NCBI GenBank assembly: GCA_028826165.1
Contig: JAPDFW010000089.1
Location: forward strand, 124,001-188,000
Direction of reading: 5' to 3'
Length of the DNA stretch: 64,000 nucleotides
DNA from: Anaeramoeba ignava
Taxonomy: Eukaryota > Metamonada > Anaeramoebidae
Shown: in pieces, positions 43,315-53,537 of the stretch
Layout of the letters: each line of letters begins with the position of its first letter
Position numbering within the stretch: position 1 is the first letter of the stretch
Notes under the pieces: model-generated
Database searches by the model: none
What the model was told of the DNA's origin: nothing
Seen by the model: only the letters and a program-made list of their open reading frames with translations
Program-made: the position numbers and the translations under genes

Positions 43315-45520
43315 TTAAATTCTGAAATTCCAAATTTTAACTGTTCCATCATTTGAACCTGTGATTACTTTTTCATTATCAACTTTCATTGAAGTAATTT
43401 CGGTATTTTCTCTGTGTTGATATTTTGAATATAATAATTTTCCTGTTCTAAAATCCCAGAAATAAACTGAAGAATCTTTAACATCACCAGAAGAAACAAC
43501 AGTATTTAAAGAAGGAGTTACAGATAAACACTAAAAATAATTTAGTTTAAATTCAAATTTTGATATTTAATATTCAATATTCAATATTCAATATTTATAA
43601 TTTAATATTCATAATTCAATATTTAATATTTAATATTGATAATTTAATATTTAATATTTAATATTTAATATTCATAATTTAATATTTAATATTCAATATT
43701 CAATATTCAATATTTAATATTCAATATTCAATGTTTAATATTCAATATTTAATATTTAATATTTAATATTCAAAATTCAATATTCAATATTCAATATTCA
43801 ATGTTTAATATTCAATATTTAATATTCAATATTCATAATTTAATATTTATAATTTAATATTTATAATTTAATATTCAATATTCAATATTTAATATTCAAA
43901 ATTTAATATTTAATATTTAATATTCAATATTCAAAATTTAATATTCAATATTCATAATTTAATATTTAATATTTAATATTCAATATTCAATATTAAAATA
44001 CTTTGACAGGACTTCGATGTCCATAAAATGTTTGAACAACTCTTCCACTTCTTAAATCCCATTTTTTAATCAAATGATCAACTGAGCCAGTGAGAAAAAC
44101 AGGATTATTATAAGGATTAAGAACTTCCAAACAAGTAATTGAATCAGTATGACCACCAGTAGAACCGAAACTTTTTTCATTTTCAATATCCCAAACTCGA
44201 GTAACACCATCCCAACCTCCAGAAACAATATTATGAGTGGAAGAAAGTGGATTCACTTTTTTTACAGTAACAACCCAATTCTTGTGTCCAGTTAGTGTAG
44301 TCTTCAATTCACCTTTTTCAATATCAAAAATTTTAATAGTTTTATCTGCACTACTTGTTATTGCTATATTTTTTTCAAGTTCAAGTGCAAAAATTGAGTT
44401 TGTGTGATTGTGTAATTTATGAAGTCTTTTTCCATTTTCTTTATCCCATACAATTAATTCCCCTCTCCAATCTCCACTTACGATATATTTTTCATTCATT
44501 TTTAAACAAACAACTCTATCTTTATGACCTTTAAGTTTATATTTCAATTTTGCTTTTTCAAGATCCCAAACACAAACCTAAATTCATTTATAAATTTAAA
44601 TAAAATTCATTTATAAAATTAATTAAAATCATTTATAAAAATAAAATTCATTTATAAAATTAAAATTCATTTATAAATTTAATATTCATTTATAAAATTA
44701 AAATTCATTTATAAAATTAAATTTAAATTAAATTCATTTATAAATTTAAATAAAATTCATTTATAAATTTAAATAAAATTCATTTATAAAATTAAATTTA
44801 AATAAAATTCATTTATAAAATTAAAATTCATTTATAAAATTCATTTATAAAATTAAATTCATTTATAAAATTAAATAATTCATTTATAAAATTAATATTA
44901 ATAAAGATCTTGTTTTAATAATTTTAAATATTCTTTTTCCAAAAAGATACCGTTGAATCCCATCCTCCAGAAACAGCTGTTAAACTATCAAAATCCATAT
45001 CAATACATTCAACCCAACCTTTATGACCTGAAAAAGTACCTTTATATTCAGGTTTTTGTTGAGCAAGATCATAAACAGACACAAAATTCTCATCTGTTCC
45101 AAAAAGTAACAAATCTTCTTCAATCGTAAGACATCTTACACCTCCTTTTGCTTCAATTGAAACAATTTCATAAGTTCCTTCTTTCCAATTTTTTTGGGTT
45201 TTTTTTTCAGAAACACAAACTGCAAACCAATTGATTCTTTTTTGATAAACCATATTGATTTCATATTCTTCGTTTGGCACTAAATCTTGCACATCTTTTT
45301 CTTGTAAATTAGTATTTGTGTTCGTGTTACTGAGCGTCAATGATGTTGTTCTTTCAAGATGTGGTTTTTGAATGAATTTTAAATATTCAAACCAAACCCG
45401 ACTTTTATCAGAAATTCTTTTAAATTGTTGACATGTTTGCCTTACATTAATTAATTCTTTTACAGTACAAAAATCAAAAATTTTGAGTAAAAGTATTGGT
45501 TTAATTGTTTGAATATTCAT
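43315..45520 (-). CDS. F-box and WD40-repeat protein
   Basis: Three exons (45520-44951, 44577-44002, 43530-43315) join in phase to 453 residues. The N-terminus is an F-box (ILLLKIFDFCTVKELINVRQ, CQQF). A linker with an NTNT run leads to about seven WD40 repeats, for example GHKGWVECIDMD, SGGWDST, GHKDRVVCLKM, TSSADKTIKIFD, GHKNWVVTV, GHTDSITCLEV, and the last repeat ending GTVKIWNFRI. F-box/WD40 proteins such as Cdc4/Fbxw7 bind phosphorylated substrates for SCF ligases; whether the degron pocket is conserved is not clear. The start is 83 bp from the divergent RCC1 copy. Confidence 0.9.
43555..43995. repeat. 7-bp AATATTC/AATATTT array in F-box/WD40 intron 2
   Basis: The intron is built of AATATTC, AATATTT and CATAATTTAATATT units. 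It is rich in short palindromes (AATATT). Confidence 0.88.
44582..44905. repeat. AAATTCATTTATAAAATT-type array in F-box/WD40 intron 1
   Basis: About 17 copies of a 17-20-bp unit containing ATTCATTTATAAAATTAAA fill this intron. Confidence 0.88.
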
Positions 45521-45603
45521 TTTTAAAAATTAATTTGGAAAAAAGCAAATACAAAAAGAAAAAAATGATTTTTATTTTTTCTTTTTTTTTCATTTTTTTT
45601 AAA

Positions 45604-47390
45604 ATGAATGAAATTTTATTTTTTGGAAGAAATCACAAACCAATTCTTTTAAAAAATGAACCAAAAGAAATTAAAAAACCAATTCAATTTAAATTTGAAA
45701 ATGAAAATGAAAATGAAAATGAAAATGAAAATGAAAAACAAATTAAACAAATTTCATCAGGTGAATTCGCAACAATTTTCCTTTTTGAAAATGGAAAAGC
45801 AATAGAATATTTAAATGATGATTCAAATCAAAATCCTTCAAAAATTCAAATTGAAGAAAATATTCAAAAAGTAACTGTTGAAGAAAATGAAGCTATTTTA
45901 ACAATAGAAGGAAATGTATTTGCAAAAGGAGAAAAAATAAATCCAAAATAATCCAAATGAATTTATCAATATTTCATCATTAATCATTGAAACAAATGAT
46001 AGAATAATTCAAGATATTGTTTCTGGAGCTAATTCAATTTACTTATTAACTTCAAATCAAAATGCTTATGGAATTGGTTCAAATTCTTATAGTCAACTTG
46101 GCGTTGATTCTAAAAGACTTTATAAAACACAAAAACCAATTTTAATGATGGAAAATGTTTCTAAAATATTTTCAGGAAATTCTTCAAATCATGTTTTCCT
46201 TTTAAATTCAAATCAAAAATTATTTGGATGTGGGAATAATTCTTCGAAACAACTTGGATTAGGAGAATCAAGAAAAGAAGAAACAGAAATACGAAAATTA
46301 ACCAAAATCCAAAATATCCCAAAAGGCAAAATAATTGATATTAAAACTGGGTATGTCCATTCAATAATGTTGATTGAAAATCAAAATCAAAAATCCAAAA
46401 AGAAAACTTTATTCATGTGGAAGATACTTTTTTAATGGACTTGGTAAAGAAAATGAAAATACCCATGAATTTACTGAAATCAAATCATCTTTATTTGAAA
46501 ATGATGATATTCTTGATTTTTCTGTTGGATGTTTTCATACTTTGATATTAACAGAAAAAGGAAAGATGATAGGATTTGGATTAAATTCTTCTTTTCAATT
46601 AGGATTTAAAGATACAGAAACACAATTAATTCCTATTCAAATTGAACTTCCTAAATTAAGATTTAATGAAGATATTTCTAATTATCATATTTCTTGTGGA
46701 GATTACAATTCATTTCTTTATTATTCTCATCCTCCTTTTTCCAATCTTGAAGAAGATTTGATGAAATTATTTGAAAGAAAAGAATTTTGTAATATTTCAT
46801 TTAAAACAGAAAATGGAGAAATAATTGAAGCTCATAAATTAATATTAAAATATAGATTAAATCAAGATGAAAATCAGATTGAAAAACTTCAAGAAATTAT
46901 TTCAAATAAATCAATTAAAGAATCAAATCAAATATTTGAAATGATTTATTCAAACAAAATAATAAATTCAAAATTATATTCAGAAATTAAAGAAATTATA
47001 AATTCCAATGAAAAAATTGAAGAAACAATGAAAAGAATTTATTTAAATGAAAATGAAAAAGATTTTATTATTGAAAGAAAAGAAAAACAATATAAATTTC
47101 CCAAATTAATATTAATAATGAGAAGTGAATTATATCGAGGAATGTTTTTATCTGTAACAGAAGATAAATCTAATAAAGTTACAGATTATAGTGAATTAAG
47201 TAATAAATCATTTCAAATATTTGAATATTGGATTTATTCAAATCAAATTAAAAATGAAATTAAAATTACACAAGAAATTATTGACGAACTAGAAACAGGA
47301 ATTGATTATTTTCAATTAAATCAAACAAATCCAAATTTATTTGATTTATTAATTAAAAAATTTAATAATCAAAATCAAAATCAAAATTAA
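45604..47390 (+). pseudogene. RCC1/BTB paralogue with two frame breaks
   Basis: Starting at MNEILFFGRN, this copy follows the intact gene at 48116-49855 over its whole length at high identity. The frame breaks at 45949 (AAT CCA AAA TAA TCC), where the paralogue reads NPNNTNEFINI. One base must be skipped, and the downstream text NPNEFINISSL then matches. A second +1 break lies at about 46385-46405, before KRKLYSCG. Both fit a one-base insertion in a run of A. The rest, including RCC1 repeats and the BTB-like C-terminus (EFCNISFKTENGEIIEAHKL, KFPKLILIMRSELYRGMF), is preserved, so the copy is either a very young pseudogene, carries assembly errors, or is recoded. An ENENEN run is expanded relative to the paralogue. 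Confidence 0.8.
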
Positions 47391-47519
47391 AATTAAAATT
47401 AAAATCAAAATTAAAATTAAAATTATTTTGGAATTTAAAAATTATTAATAAATTTAAATTTAAAAACAAATTTCTAAATTAATATTAATTCAATTTAATT
47501 CAAAAAAAAAGATAAAATT

Positions 47520-48115
47520 TTAATTTCAAAAAAATCAATTTTCAAAATATTTTTAAATAATAAAATATTTAATTCTAAAACATTAAATTATTATTTTAAA
47601 CATAAAATTAAATATTAAATTATATTTTTAAATTAATTTATAAATTAAATATTAAATTAAATTTATTCTTATTTTTATATTTATATGTTAAATATTTAAA
47701 TAATAAAATATTTAAATTTAAAACAATAAATTATTATTTTAAACATAAAATTAAATTATTATTTTAAATATTTTAAATTAATTTTTAAAAATTTAAATAT
47801 TATTAAATTAAATCTATTCTCATTTTTATATTTATATGCTAAATATTTAAATAATAAAATATTTAAATCTAAAACATTAAATTATTATTTTAATAATGAA
47901 ATTAAATATTAAATTATATTTTTAAAATAATTTATAAATTAAATATTAAATTAAATCTATTCTTATTTTTTATATTTATATGTTAAATATTTAAATAATA
48001 AAATATTTAAATTTAAAACATTAAATTATTATTTTAAACATAAAATTAAATATTAAATTATATTTTTAAATTAATTTATAAATTAAATATTAAATTAAAT
48101 CTGTTCTCATTTTCT
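47520..48115. repeat. About 145-bp minisatellite between the paired RCC1 genes
   Basis: About four tandem units each contain TTTATATTTATATGTTAAAT, AATAATAAAATATTTAAAT, AAAACATTAAATTATTATTT and a TTAAATTAAATCTATTCTCA end. The final unit runs directly into the 3' end of the RCC1/BTB gene at 48116. Confidence 0.8.
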
Positions 48116-49855
48116 TTATTGATTTTGATTATTAAATTTTTTAATTAATAAATCAAATAAATTTGGATTTGTTTCATTTAATTGAAAATAATCAATTCCT
48201 ATTTGAAGTTCATCAATAATTTCTTGTGTAATTTGAATTTCATCTTTAATTTGATTTGAATAAATCCAATATTCAAGTATTTGAAATGATTTATTACTTA
48301 ATTCACTATAATCTGTAACTTTATTAGATTTATCATTTGTTACAGATAAAAACATTCCTCGATATAATTCACTTCTCATTATTAATATTAATTTTGGAAA
48401 TTTATATTTCTTTTCTTTTCTTTCAATAATAAAATCTTTTTCATTTTCATTTAAATAAATTCTTTTCATTGTTTCTTCAATTTTTTCACTTGAATTTATA
48501 ATTTCTTTAATTTCAGAATATAATTTTGGATTTATTATTGATCTGTTTGAATAAATCATTTCAAATATTTGATTTGATTCTTTAATTGATTTTTTTGAAA
48601 TAATTTCTTGAAGTTTTTCAAATTGATTTTGATTTTGATTTAATCTATATTTCAATATTAATTTATGAGCTTCAATTATTTCTCCATTTCTTGTTTTAAA
48701 TGAAATATCGCAAAATTCTTTTCTTTCAAATAATTTTATCAAATCTTCTTCAAGATTGGAAAAAGGAGGATGAGAATAATAAAGAAATGATTTTTGAAAT
48801 CCACAAGAAATATGATAATTAGAAATATTTTCATTAAATCTTAATTTAGGAAGTTCAATTTGAATTGGAATTAATTGTTCATTTTTATATTCAGTTCCTA
48901 ATTCTCCAAATCTATTATCTCCAAATCCAATTACTTTCCCTTTTGTTGTTAAAATCAAAGTATGATTAAATCCAACAAAAAAATCAAGAATATCATCATT
49001 TTCAAATAAAGATGATTTGATTTCAGTAAATTCATAAGTATCTTTATATTCATTACCAAGTCCATTATATCTCCAATCTCCACATGAATAAAGTTTTCTT
49101 TTTCGATTTTCATTTTCAATCAACATTATTGAATAAACACCTCCACATTGAATATCAATTATTTTGCCTTTTGGAATATTTTGGATTTTGGTTAATTTTT
49201 TGATTTTCCATTTTTCTTTTCTTGATTCTCCTAATCCAAGTTGACCATCACTATTATTGCCACATCCAAATAATTCTTGATTTGAATTTAAAAGAAAAAA
49301 ATGAAATGAAGAATTTCCTGAAAATATTTTAGAAACATTTTCCATCATTAAAATTGGTTTTTGTGTTTTTTTAAGTGTTTTAGAATCAACGCCAAGTTGA
49401 CCATATTTATTTGAACCAATTCCATAAACATTTTGATTCGAATTTAATAAATAAATTGATTCGTAACCAGAAACAGTATCTTGAATTATTCTATCATTTG
49501 TTTCAATGATTAATGATGAAATATTGATAAATTCATTTGTATTATTTGGATTGATATCTATTCCTTTGGCAAATACATTTTCTTCTATTGTTAAAATAGC
49601 TTCATTTTGATAACCAGCAGATACTTTTTGAATATTTTCAATTTGGATTTTATGAGGATTTTGATTTGAATTTCTTAAATATTCTATTGCTTTTCCATTT
49701 TCAAAAAGGAAAATTGTTGAATAAACACTCGGTGAAATTTGTTTAATTTGTTTTTCATTTTCAAATTTAAATTGAGTTGGTTTTGTTATTATATCTGGTT
49801 CATTTTTGAAAAGTTTTGAATATTGATTTCTTCCAAAAAATAAACAATCATTCAT
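48116..49855 (-). CDS. RCC1-repeat / BTB-domain protein (intact copy)
   Basis: A single 579-codon exon. Residues 1-330 form RCC1-type propeller repeats: LFFGRN, YGIGSNKYGQLGVDS, LFGCGNNSDGQLGLGES, LYSCGDWRYNGLGNE and IGFGDNRFGELGTE. From about 350 a BTB-like region begins (FERKEFCDISFKTRNGEIIE) and is split by a helical insert before KFPKLILIMRSELYRGMFLS, ending in a helical IIDELQIGIDYFQLN segment like a BTB/BACK tail. RCC1 repeats mediate protein or GTPase contacts, and BTB domains dimerise or bind Cullin-3; the specific partner is unknown. It faces the frameshifted copy tail to tail. Confidence 0.88.
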   Translation of the reverse strand: MNDCLFFGRNQYSKLFKNEPDIITKPTQFKFENEKQIKQISPSVYSTIFLFENGKAIEYLRNSNQNPHKIQIENIQKVSAGYQNEAILTIEENVFAKGIDINPNNTNEFINISSLIIETNDRIIQDTVSGYESIYLLNSNQNVYGIGSNKYGQLGVDSKTLKKTQKPILMMENVSKIFSGNSSFHFFLLNSNQELFGCGNNSDGQLGLGESRKEKWKIKKLTKIQNIPKGKIIDIQCGGVYSIMLIENENRKRKLYSCGDWRYNGLGNEYKDTYEFTEIKSSLFENDDILDFFVGFNHTLILTTKGKVIGFGDNRFGELGTEYKNEQLIPIQIELPKLRFNENISNYHISCGFQKSFLYYSHPPFSNLEEDLIKLFERKEFCDISFKTRNGEIIEAHKLILKYRLNQNQNQFEKLQEIISKKSIKESNQIFEMIYSNRSIINPKLYSEIKEIINSSEKIEETMKRIYLNENEKDFIIERKEKKYKFPKLILIMRSELYRGMFLSVTNDKSNKVTDYSELSNKSFQILEYWIYSNQIKDEIQITQEIIDELQIGIDYFQLNETNPNLFDLLIKKFNNQNQ

Positions 49856-49943
49856 TTTTGAAATGAAAAAAATGAAAAAAATAATTTTGGAATTTTAATT
49901 TTATTTTTAATTTTAATTTTAATTTTAATTTTAATTTTGAAAA

Positions 49944-51239
49944 TCAAATTAAAATATCGATTATTAAAATTGATGTAAAAAACATCAATGAAATATCTGA
50001 AAAAAATGAAAAGATAAATCTGTATATTTTTGGTGAATTCATTACAATTTGAAAAATTAATTGATATCTTGGAAGTTTCAATTCAATTTTTCTTGAGTTT
50101 TTTTTCTTATTAAAATAAGATAAAGTGAAAAATAGGACAAGACGAGCAAATATAAAAAATAGAAATTGAGAGACAATTCTTTTATCTTTTGGATAAATTA
50201 TTTGAAGTAATCCAATTATAATACCAAATCCAAAAGAAGATCCACGACAAAGAGCTAAAATATCTTTTTGAGTGAGTATTTTTGGTTGTTTGATTTCATT
50301 TTCAATTTGATTTTGATTTCTATTTTCATTTTGATTTTCATTTTCAATTTGATTTTCAATTTGATTTTCAATTTGATTTTGATTTTGATTTTCATTTTTA
50401 TTTTGATTTTCATTTTGATTTTCAATTTGATTTTGATTTTGATTTTTATTTTGATTTTCATTTTGATTTTGATTTTGATTTTCATTTTTATTTTCATTTT
50501 GATTTTGATTTTTATTTTGATTTTGATTTTGATTTTCATTTTCATTTTCATTTTCATTTTCATTTTCATTTTCATTTTCATTTTCAATTTTATTTTGATT
50601 TTCAATTTTATTTTTATTTTCATTTTCATTTTGATTTTCATTTTGATTTTCATTTTGATTTTCAATTTTATTTTGATTTTGATTTTGATTTTGATTTTGA
50701 TTTTGATTTTCATTTTCATTTTGATTTTGATTTTGATTTTGATTTTGATTTTGATTTTCATTTTCATTTTCAATTTGATTTTCATTTTCATTTTCATCTT
50801 GATTTTGATTTAAATGTCTTTTTAAATTGTCATCACTATTTTCACTCCATAAATTACTTTTAAATTCATCAATGCGATCATTACCAAAACGAAAATTAAA
50901 CCCCAAATCTGAGTTTGTTTCATTTTTTTTAGTTTCATTTTTTTTAGTTTCATCTTTTTTAGTTTCATCTTTTTTAGTTTCATCTTTTTTAGTTTTTATA
51001 TCCGAAGAAAATAAATTTTTACTCAAAAGTTTTTCTTTTGTTTGATCATTTTGATTTTCAGAAAAACTGATTTTTGTTTCGAAATTTATTTCATTTTGTT
51101 TTTCATTTTGTTTTTCGTTTTGTTTTTGTTGTTGTTGTGGTTGTTGTTGTTGAAAGGGTTTATTTGCTTGTCTTTTTCTTAACAAAAATTGCATTCTTTC
51201 CTTTCTACTTTTTAAGATATTTTCATTAATATCATTCAT
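49944..51239 (-). CDS. GET2/CAML-like ER membrane protein with a long Asn/Glu/Gln linker
   Basis: A single 431-codon exon. The N-terminus (SRKERMQFLLRKRQANK) resembles the short basic RERR helix with which Get2 and CAML capture the Get3/TRC40 ATPase. A Gln-rich patch and (TKKDE)n repeats follow, then about 190 residues of ENQN/NKIEN hexamer-encoded repeat. The last 130 residues hold three hydrophobic segments (FGFGIIIGLLQII, FLFFIFARLVLFFTL, FFTSILIIDILI), as in GET2. The call rests on this architecture, not on strong sequence identity. If correct, it would insert tail-anchored proteins into the ER. Confidence 0.45.
   Translation of the reverse strand: MNDINENILKSRKERMQFLLRKRQANKPFQQQQPQQQQKQNEKQNEKQNEINFETKISFSENQNDQTKEKLLSKNLFSSDIKTKKDETKKDETKKDETKKNETKKNETNSDLGFNFRFGNDRIDEFKSNLWSENSDDNLKRHLNQNQDENENENQIENENENQNQNQNQNQNQNENENQNQNQNQNQNQNKIENQNENQNENQNENENKNKIENQNKIENENENENENENENENENQNQNQNKNQNQNENKNENQNQNQNENQNKNQNQNQIENQNENQNKNENQNQNQIENQIENQIENENQNENRNQNQIENEIKQPKILTQKDILALCRGSSFGFGIIIGLLQIIYPKDKRIVSQFLFFIFARLVLFFTLSYFNKKKNSRKIELKLPRYQLIFQIVMNSPKIYRFIFSFFSDISLMFFTSILIIDILI
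50290..50800. repeat. Coding hexamer repeat in the GET2-like gene
   Basis: Hexamers ATTTTG, ATTTTC and ATTTTA on the + strand (CAAAAT, GAAAAT, TAAAAT on the coding strand) encode the NQ/NE/NK/IE run over about 510 bases without a stop. The same hexamers make up intronic arrays elsewhere in the window. Confidence 0.9.
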
Positions 51240-51367
51240 TTTTAAACAAAATTAAAAAAATTTTTTAAAAAAAAAAAATGAAAAATTGAAAATTAAAAAA
51301 TTTTGAATAATTTTGATTCATTTTTTTTTTTCCTTTTTATTCTTTTTATTTTTTTATGATTTAAATA

Positions 51368-53353
51368 ATGGAAAAAGAAAAGGAAAAATTAAAAGAAAAA
51401 ACTTTATCAAATATTTTTAAAGCAACTCAAGAAAATGAAGCATCAAAATTAATTGAAATTTTAAATTCAGGACAAAATCCAAATCAAACTGATATTTATG
51501 GTTTATATTTTTGAAAATATTTAATTCAAAAAGCAATTTTTCATTTTCAATTTGATTTTCAATTTGATTTTCAGGATTTACACCTTTACATTATTGTACC
51601 ATTTTTGATAATTTTAGAGGAGCAAAAATCCTTATTCAAAAAGGAGCTTTAGTTGATTTAACTGGAGGAGAATTAAATTACACACCACTTCATATTGCAT
51701 CTATTGTAGGATCTTCAATAGTTGCTCAATTATTGATTAAAAATGGAGCAGATCCAAATAAAAAGGATTCTCAAGGATTTTCTCCAATTCATCTCGCAGC
51801 TCAAAATAATCATCATTTATTTTGTCATATATTAATTTCTAATGGGGTTTCATTTAATGAAGTTGATAATCAATCAAGAACTGGTGTGTTTCCAAATTTT
51901 AAAATTCATTTTGAAATTTTAAATTCATTTTGAAATTTAAATTAAAATAGCTCTTCATTGGGCCGTACTTAAAAATCATATTCGTGTAGCACGCTATTTT
52001 ATATATAATCATGCTGATATAAGTATTCAAGATAATGATGGATGCACTCCACTTCATTGGGCAATTCTCCTTCATAGACCCGAAATAACTAAAATACTTT
52101 TAAAAAATAAAAGTGATCTTAGAATTAAAGATCATTATAATTCTACACCAAGAGATTGCGCATTAGAAACTCAAAATTTTAAAACAATAATGCTAATTGA
52201 TCATATCCAAAAAATTAAAAAGCAAAAATATAAAATTTTTTCACCAAAACAGCTTTCACTTCTTGGATTTACTTTATTCTTTTTTGCTATTATTTCTTTC
52301 TTATCAATTTTTCCTCTTTTTCTTAATTTGTTAATAATTCCTTTATTTACTAAAATGTATTTTCGCTTTTTTGATCCAATATTGAAAGTATCTGAAGTAG
52401 ATTATTCATCTTTTGCAACATCAGCTTCATTTTTAGTTCTTTTTTTATCAACTTCAATTTTCCGAATCATTCCAAATATCCTTTATCAAAATAAATCAAA
52501 AAAAAAAATTATAATATATAATAATAATAATAATAATTAAAATTAAAACTAAATATTCCTTGACGTTATTATCATTATACAATGCTTTTCTCATTATCCA
52601 AAAATAGTCTTTATATTCCTCATTTCTGTAGCAATTCTCATCTACAAATTTCTCATAACATCACTTAGAGATCCTGGCAAAATTCCTCAAAAAATAATCA
52701 ATCCAGAAGAATTAATCCAAGAAGAAAATCCGTTATTAAAATATCACAGTTCATTTCTTGAAAAGAATTTTTGTGAAACATGTCGAATTTTTCAACCATT
52801 ACGTTCCAAACACGATTCAACACTACAAAGATGCATATCAAGATATGATCATTTTTGCTCATGGACATCAAATGCAGTTGGAGAAAAAAACCACTCAACA
52901 TTTCTTTCTTTCATCTCTTTTTCCATCATTTCATTCGTTTTCTATTTTATTCTTAGTTTGCTATTTTTATTGAATAACCATCAAATAACTCAATCTTCTT
53001 TTGAATTTTTCCATTTTCTTTATCTTTCGTATTTTTATCAACCTTGGATTTTCTTCCTTTCCATTTTTAGTCTTGTTCTTTTGATTTGGATTATTTTCTT
53101 GTTTATCGAACAATTTCTTAATATTTCAAATAATATCACTTTGAATGAAAGGATTAATCAAGTCCGTTATATTCATTTTTGGAAAAATCAAAGACAACAT
53201 AATCCTTTTGATCTTGGTTCCATTTATAAAAATATTCTTCAATTTTTTAAATTAAATTATTCCGTTGATTGGTCAAAAATTTTTTGGTTTGATGATTTAA
53301 AATATGGTGATTGTCAACATTTAAAATCTTTTTTAATAGATGAATCTAATTAA
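51368..53353 (+). CDS. Ankyrin-repeat DHHC-type palmitoyltransferase (Akr1-like, DHFC variant)
   Basis: Four exons (51368-51500, 51575-51883, 51951-52475, 52581-53353) join in phase to 579 residues. About six ankyrin repeats come first (FTPLHY, YTPLHIASIVG, FSPIHLAAQNN, ALHWAVLKN, CTPLHWAILL). Transmembrane helices follow, then the Cys-rich domain FCETCRIFQPLRSKHDS ... RCISRYDHFCSWTSNAVGEKNH, two more helices and a cytosolic tail. This is the Akr1/HIP14 layout for Golgi S-acyltransferases. The catalytic DHHC is DHFC; yeast Akr1 itself uses DHYC, so activity is plausible. The third intron is of the AT-AC type. Confidence 0.9.
52476..52580 (+). other. U12-type AT-AC intron in the palmitoyltransferase gene
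   Basis: The 105-nt intron begins ATATCCTTT, the minor-spliceosome donor consensus, has TTCCTTGAC (52556-52564) as branch site about 16 bases from the end, and ends in AC. Joining CCA A with AA TGC keeps the frame, and no AG acceptor offers an alternative at this place. Confidence 0.85.
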
Positions 53354-53537
53354 AATAAAATTAAAACTTTAAAAAATATTTTTTTGCTTTTTTTTGTTTT
53401 TTTTTTTATTGATTTTTGATCCACATTTTCAATGTCAACTTTTTTCTTTTTTTTTTTTTTTTTTTTTGACAAACAAAAAAGAAATTATTTTTTTTTTTTG
53501 ATCAATTTTTCATTCAACAAAAACTTTTTTTTTTGTA

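Noticed and set aside
50255-50813. Lys/Met/Ile and Phe/Ile/Leu frames overlapping the GET2-like gene
   Set aside because: Alternative frames of the coding hexamer repeat; the 431-codon frame with transmembrane segments is the real one.
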